NCBI GenBank assembly: GCA_964606695.1
Contig: CAZSHG010000008.1
Span: 1 to 64,000, forward strand
Direction of reading: 5' to 3'
DNA: 64,000 nt
DNA from: CAZSHG01 sp964606695 [NCBI: uncultured bacterium]
Lineage (GTDB): Bacteria; UBP14; UBA6098
The notes under the pieces were generated by a model, which ran no database searches, was not told the origin of the DNA, and saw nothing but the letters and a program-made list of their open reading frames with translations. Of the stretch, positions 61,289 through 64,000 are shown piece after piece; position 1 is the stretch's first letter; the number at the start of each line of letters is the position of its first letter. The position numbers and the translations under genes are program-made.

Positions 61289-62188
61289 ATGCTAATTGAC
61301 ACACTCAAATACCTGAAGGAAGTAGAAATTGAAGCAGTATCCCGCGAGGTGGAGAGTTATTGCCGCGTGGTCGAAATGCCGCTTCCAAAAAAGATACGTG
61401 TAAAGATAGAACTTGCGAGAAGACTGGTAGAATCGGACGGCAATTCGCCCGAACTCAAGGATCTTTCGGTAAATGAATTGAACACGATAAAAAAGACGAT
61501 CCAGCGCGCGAACGAGTTGATGGAATACAGCGAAAGGCTTAAGGCATTCCGGGACCTGATTTTCGAATGTAACGATAACGTTCCCGATGCCAAGCTCAAC
61601 ATGGTTGCGAGAGATCTTTCGATGAGGTTTTCGCCAGAACTCCTTCTGGGAGAATCTCTTTCGCCCTATGCCCTCGACGTCCGTTGCGAAAACTTCGCCA
61701 ACGATTACAAGTCGGCCTATATTATTTTCCATAATCAATGGCATGACGAAAGACGCAGAAACGAAGCGCGAATCGAAAAACTGGGCGACCTCGCCAAAGC
61801 TCTGGACTCCCTGAACTCTCTGCTCGACGTCGATAGCGGCGCTGAGGGTAGCTGGAGAACGCAGGTCGAAGAAATCGGCAATCTCCCGAAGTGCGGAATT
61901 CTGGTTTCGCACAAGCTCGGCTACGCGCCTTTTTGTCCCGAGTGTAAGCTACGTTATTGTAGCGCATTCAAATGGGATGAACTCCCGATGCTCGAAGAGA
62001 AAATCATTAACATGCTGGAAAAACGCCAGACTCAGATTTCCAAGAAACTCGCGGACGACCTGGTCAAAAGGTCTCCCGACGATCCGCTAACCGGGCTGGT
62101 CGAGGCGATATCCGTAAGCGATCTGTCGAAACTCCCGAAAATTCTTACGGAGGACGTTGTTAAGGCTTTGAAAAGGGTGCTTGGTTAA
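61289..62188 (+). CDS. Unknown 299-aa protein with a cysteine cluster
   Basis: Not recognised. It is mostly alpha-helical and acidic/basic, without membrane helices. Cysteines are grouped near the C-terminal third: K-C-G-I-L then C-P-E-C and R-Y-C-S (about 204-231), which could form a zinc site. A binding site AAGGAGAAG lies just before the ATG. It follows tsaD closely, so the two are probably cotranscribed. Confidence 0.75.
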   Translation: MLIDTLKYLKEVEIEAVSREVESYCRVVEMPLPKKIRVKIELARRLVESDGNSPELKDLSVNELNTIKKTIQRANELMEYSERLKAFRDLIFECNDNVPDAKLNMVARDLSMRFSPELLLGESLSPYALDVRCENFANDYKSAYIIFHNQWHDERRRNEARIEKLGDLAKALDSLNSLLDVDSGAEGSWRTQVEEIGNLPKCGILVSHKLGYAPFCPECKLRYCSAFKWDELPMLEEKIINMLEKRQTQISKKLADDLVKRSPDDPLTGLVEAISVSDLSKLPKILTEDVVKALKRVLG

Positions 62189-62275
62189 CAATATCGTGGC
62201 GAAACCGATGCAAAAGATATGCTCGAAGTCAATTACCTCTTGCCCTGAAAACCAGTATGGCTATATTATTCGACT

Positions 62276-63106
62276 ATGATCGATTTTCACGTTCATTCGA
62301 AACATAGCGTCGATTCCCACGCGGAACCGATGGATATTGTTAGGGCGGCAATGGGCGCCGGCCTGAAAGCGATATGTTTTACAACGCATATCGATCTCAA
62401 TCCTAACCGCGAAGGCCTGGATTATTTCATGCGCGTGGACGGGGTCCTGGAGAGGCTTTCGGACGAGGCCGTCCGGCGTTATCGCGAGGAAATTACTGAG
62501 TTGAAAATGCGGTTTTCGGACGAAATCGAAATCCGGTCGGGATTTGAAATCAGCTATTTACGACATTACCATGAGCGTGTGCGGGAATTCATCGACAAAT
62601 TCCCGGCAGATTTTGTTCTGGGCGCGGTTCATTGTCTGGACAACCTCGCGGTAACATCCAGCGCCGAAGTTATGGGGTATTTCCGCGCAACGGAGGTTTC
62701 CGATGCCGTGAGGGCATATTGCGAAGCGGAAATCGGGCTGGCGAAATCCGGCCTGTTTTCGACGATAGCCCATATCGACGGAATCAAAAAATATGGCCGA
62801 GTGGCTTATGGCGAAGCAATCGACCGCGAATTGGAAACCCGCCTTCCGCCGGTTTTCGATATTCTCGCTGAAGAGAATATAGGAATAGAGATAAACACGT
62901 CGGCCATGCATAAGGGGCATCCGGATTTTTATCCGTCGAGAAAAATACTGCTTCAGGCTCGCGGAGCCGGAGTTAAGGTGAATTCAATCGGTAGCGACGC
63001 TCACCGCGCCTGTGACGTCGGATATAAAATAAACGCGGTTCTGGAGTTAATCCGTGAGGTCGGGATCGAAATCGGCGAGCCGCTGAAAAGCTTTATAGAT
63101 GATTAG
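62276..63106 (+). CDS. PHP-domain phosphoesterase, HisJ-like
   Basis: 276 aa. The PHP metal motif is I-D-F-H-V-H-S-K-H-S at the start, with T-T-H (about 41-43), G-F-E-I-S-Y, G-A-V-H-C-L and the final G-S-D-A-H. The best match is histidinol-phosphatase of the HisJ/HisK type (TIGR01856-like pattern). No other his biosynthesis gene is near, so a general phosphatase role is possible. Follows the unknown gene by 87 nt; the next gene begins 9 nt later. Confidence 0.8.
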   Translation: MIDFHVHSKHSVDSHAEPMDIVRAAMGAGLKAICFTTHIDLNPNREGLDYFMRVDGVLERLSDEAVRRYREEITELKMRFSDEIEIRSGFEISYLRHYHERVREFIDKFPADFVLGAVHCLDNLAVTSSAEVMGYFRATEVSDAVRAYCEAEIGLAKSGLFSTIAHIDGIKKYGRVAYGEAIDRELETRLPPVFDILAEENIGIEINTSAMHKGHPDFYPSRKILLQARGAGVKVNSIGSDAHRACDVGYKINAVLELIREVGIEIGEPLKSFIDD

Positions 63107-63115
63107 GGAGATAAT

Positions 63116-63796
63116 ATGAAGGACAAATTCAAGGCGATCGATATCGTGCTGGCGATACTCGTTTTCGGTTCGATGTGGGGGCTGATCGAGGTGGTCGGCG
63201 GGGGTTTGCTAATTAAATTGAACTCGCCGACGAAGGCGGTTTTCCTGACCGGTTTAGGCCTCGGCACGATGGCAATCGCGCTGGCGGTCTATCGAAGAAC
63301 CTGGATATTGCTAATCGCTCCTTTGATCGCGATGGCGGTCAAACAGCTTGTGGTGCCGGTTCTTGGCCTGCCCGTTACGTGCATGGCCAACGGAAGCCTC
63401 GCGGTTATGCTCGAGGGCCTTTCCTTCGGCGGCGCGGCATATCTACTCTCCAGACCGATAAAGAAGTCTTTCGCCGGACGCGCGACAGCGGGTTTTGCGG
63501 GGGCTTTCGTCGGCGGAACGGCGTTCTGGGCGATTGGGATGCACATCGCACCGTGTGCCTATCTCATGTCTTTCAATTCCACGGCGGGATTTTTCCGTTT
63601 TATGGCTCAGGAAAGCCTTCTATGGGCGGCTTTTTCGGCGTTGACCGTTCCGGTCGGCTACGCCATCGGCGAGAGGATTCGCGATAGGGTAGGATCTTTC
63701 GCCGAGGCCAGGCCGTCGCTATATTATATCGGTTTGGCGGTCGCGATAGTCCTTTGCTGGGGTTTCAGCGCGTTCGCTATATCGAAGGGATTTTAA
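63116..63796 (+). CDS. Unknown integral membrane protein, six helices
   Basis: 226 aa with about six membrane helices and short loops, including repeated glycine-rich segments (G-G-G-L-L, G-L-G-L-G-T-M). It might be an ECF-type transporter S-component by size and layout, but no diagnostic motif supports that. Conserved-looking cysteines occur in V-T-C-M-A-N-G and A-P-C-A-Y-L. Spaced 9 nt from the PHP gene and 10 nt from hisS. Confidence 0.75.
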   Translation: MKDKFKAIDIVLAILVFGSMWGLIEVVGGGLLIKLNSPTKAVFLTGLGLGTMAIALAVYRRTWILLIAPLIAMAVKQLVVPVLGLPVTCMANGSLAVMLEGLSFGGAAYLLSRPIKKSFAGRATAGFAGAFVGGTAFWAIGMHIAPCAYLMSFNSTAGFFRFMAQESLLWAAFSALTVPVGYAIGERIRDRVGSFAEARPSLYYIGLAVAIVLCWGFSAFAISKGF

Positions 63797-63806
63797 CGGA
63801 GGTTGT

Positions 63807-64000
63807 ATGTTCATCGAGCCGCGACTGTATCGAGGTATGCGAGATATTCTGCCGGAGTTCATGCTCCCTCGCGAGGAATTATTGCATAAGGTGCGCGAGA
63901 CATTCCGCGGATGGGGATTCGCGCCGCTGGCAACGCCGGCTATCGAATACAAGGACATCCTGCTGGGGAAATACGGCGAGGAAGCTGAACGCCTTTTCTA
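63807..64000 (+). CDS. hisS: Histidyl-tRNA synthetase, N-terminal fragment
   Basis: GGAGG precedes ATG 63807 and the frame runs to the window end. It reads R-G-M-R-D-I-L-P-E-F, then R-G-W-G-F-A-P-L-A-T-P-A-I-E and G-K-Y-G-E-E-A. This is the start of class II HisRS motif 1. The HisZ regulatory paralogue shares some of it, but the G-M-R-D-I-L-P and G-E-E text fits HisRS better. Partial at the 3' side. Confidence 0.8.
   Translation, partial: MFIEPRLYRGMRDILPEFMLPREELLHKVRETFRGWGFAPLATPAIEYKDILLGKYGEEAERLF

Noticed and set aside
1-64000. tRNA or rRNA genes
   Set aside because: I looked for T-loop text (GGTTCRANYCC) and rRNA segments in the gene-free stretches and saw none; a covariance search would be decisive.

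Overview
The window looks like a chromosome segment from an uncultivated Gram-negative bacterium of the FCB (Fibrobacteres-Chlorobi-Bacteroidetes) type. The basis is an outer-membrane lipid transport set (MlaD/E/F), an LPS-type sugar gene (kdsD), UDP-glucose dehydrogenase, and at least three large or small secreted proteins that end in a type IX secretion-like C-terminal sorting domain. Most genes are moderately GC-rich; several islands (about 890-2160, 14340-15690, 19706-20930, 24300-25800) are clearly AT-richer and look acquired. I cannot name the phylum from sequence alone. No rRNA, tRNA or CRISPR array was recognised.

Layout. 1-491: 3' end of a transglutaminase-like protein. 569-800: a 21-nt-period tandem array behind a 17-nt palindrome. 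890-2158 (minus): AT-rich trio (zinc ribbon, 44-aa membrane peptide, 305-aa-class unknown) that may be joined by a frameshift. 2303-4131 (minus): ugd and a PPC/DUF296 protein. 4525-8768 (minus): a 1001-aa secreted protein and tyrS. 8914-9218: nested hairpin repeats. 9223-13424 (minus): mlaE, a GT39-family membrane glycosyltransferase, mlaF, mlaD. 13538-16805 (plus): cdsA, an O-antigen ligase/polymerase-like protein and a GT4. 16808-17382: CopG/RelE toxin-antitoxin with an obvious operator. 17461-18882: cysS with terminator. 18940-19660: palindromic repeats and a second 21-nt array with the same leader as the first. 19706-20927 (minus): a possible GIY-YIG protein and a T9SS cargo. 20944-21480: stacked palindromes. 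21538-27383 (plus): a TatD-KsgA fusion, pgsB, a Fic protein, pgsC and pgsW (poly-gamma-glutamate-type polymer). 27645-28985: lysine 6-aminotransferase. 29256-34497: pilin-like protein, cyclase-ATPase-TPR regulator, secreted T9SS protein.

50626-34481 (minus) is one long run of closely packed or overlapping genes: a YkgJ-like protein, nadE, kdsD, two polysaccharide flippases, an FrhB-pyruvyl-transferase fusion, four GT4 glycosyltransferases, a 913-aa secreted protein and pdxA. This is a surface polysaccharide assembly locus. 50711-56400 holds a WalJ-like MBL protein, gyrA and recD2. 56421-60155 (minus) holds a thioredoxin-CcdA fusion, a DUF1573 protein and a dihydrolipoamide dehydrogenase. 60274-64000 (plus) holds tsaD, an unknown gene, a PHP phosphatase, a membrane protein and the start of hisS.

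The most unusual structure is non-coding. Two loci 18.7 kb apart share a palindrome (TGCACAA-N3-TTGYGCA), the box TAAGTCGTT at the same +24 offset, and a tandem array that starts at +44 with a 21-nt period, although the repeat units themselves differ. Alongside these are several hairpin families whose stems change in a compensated way between copies.
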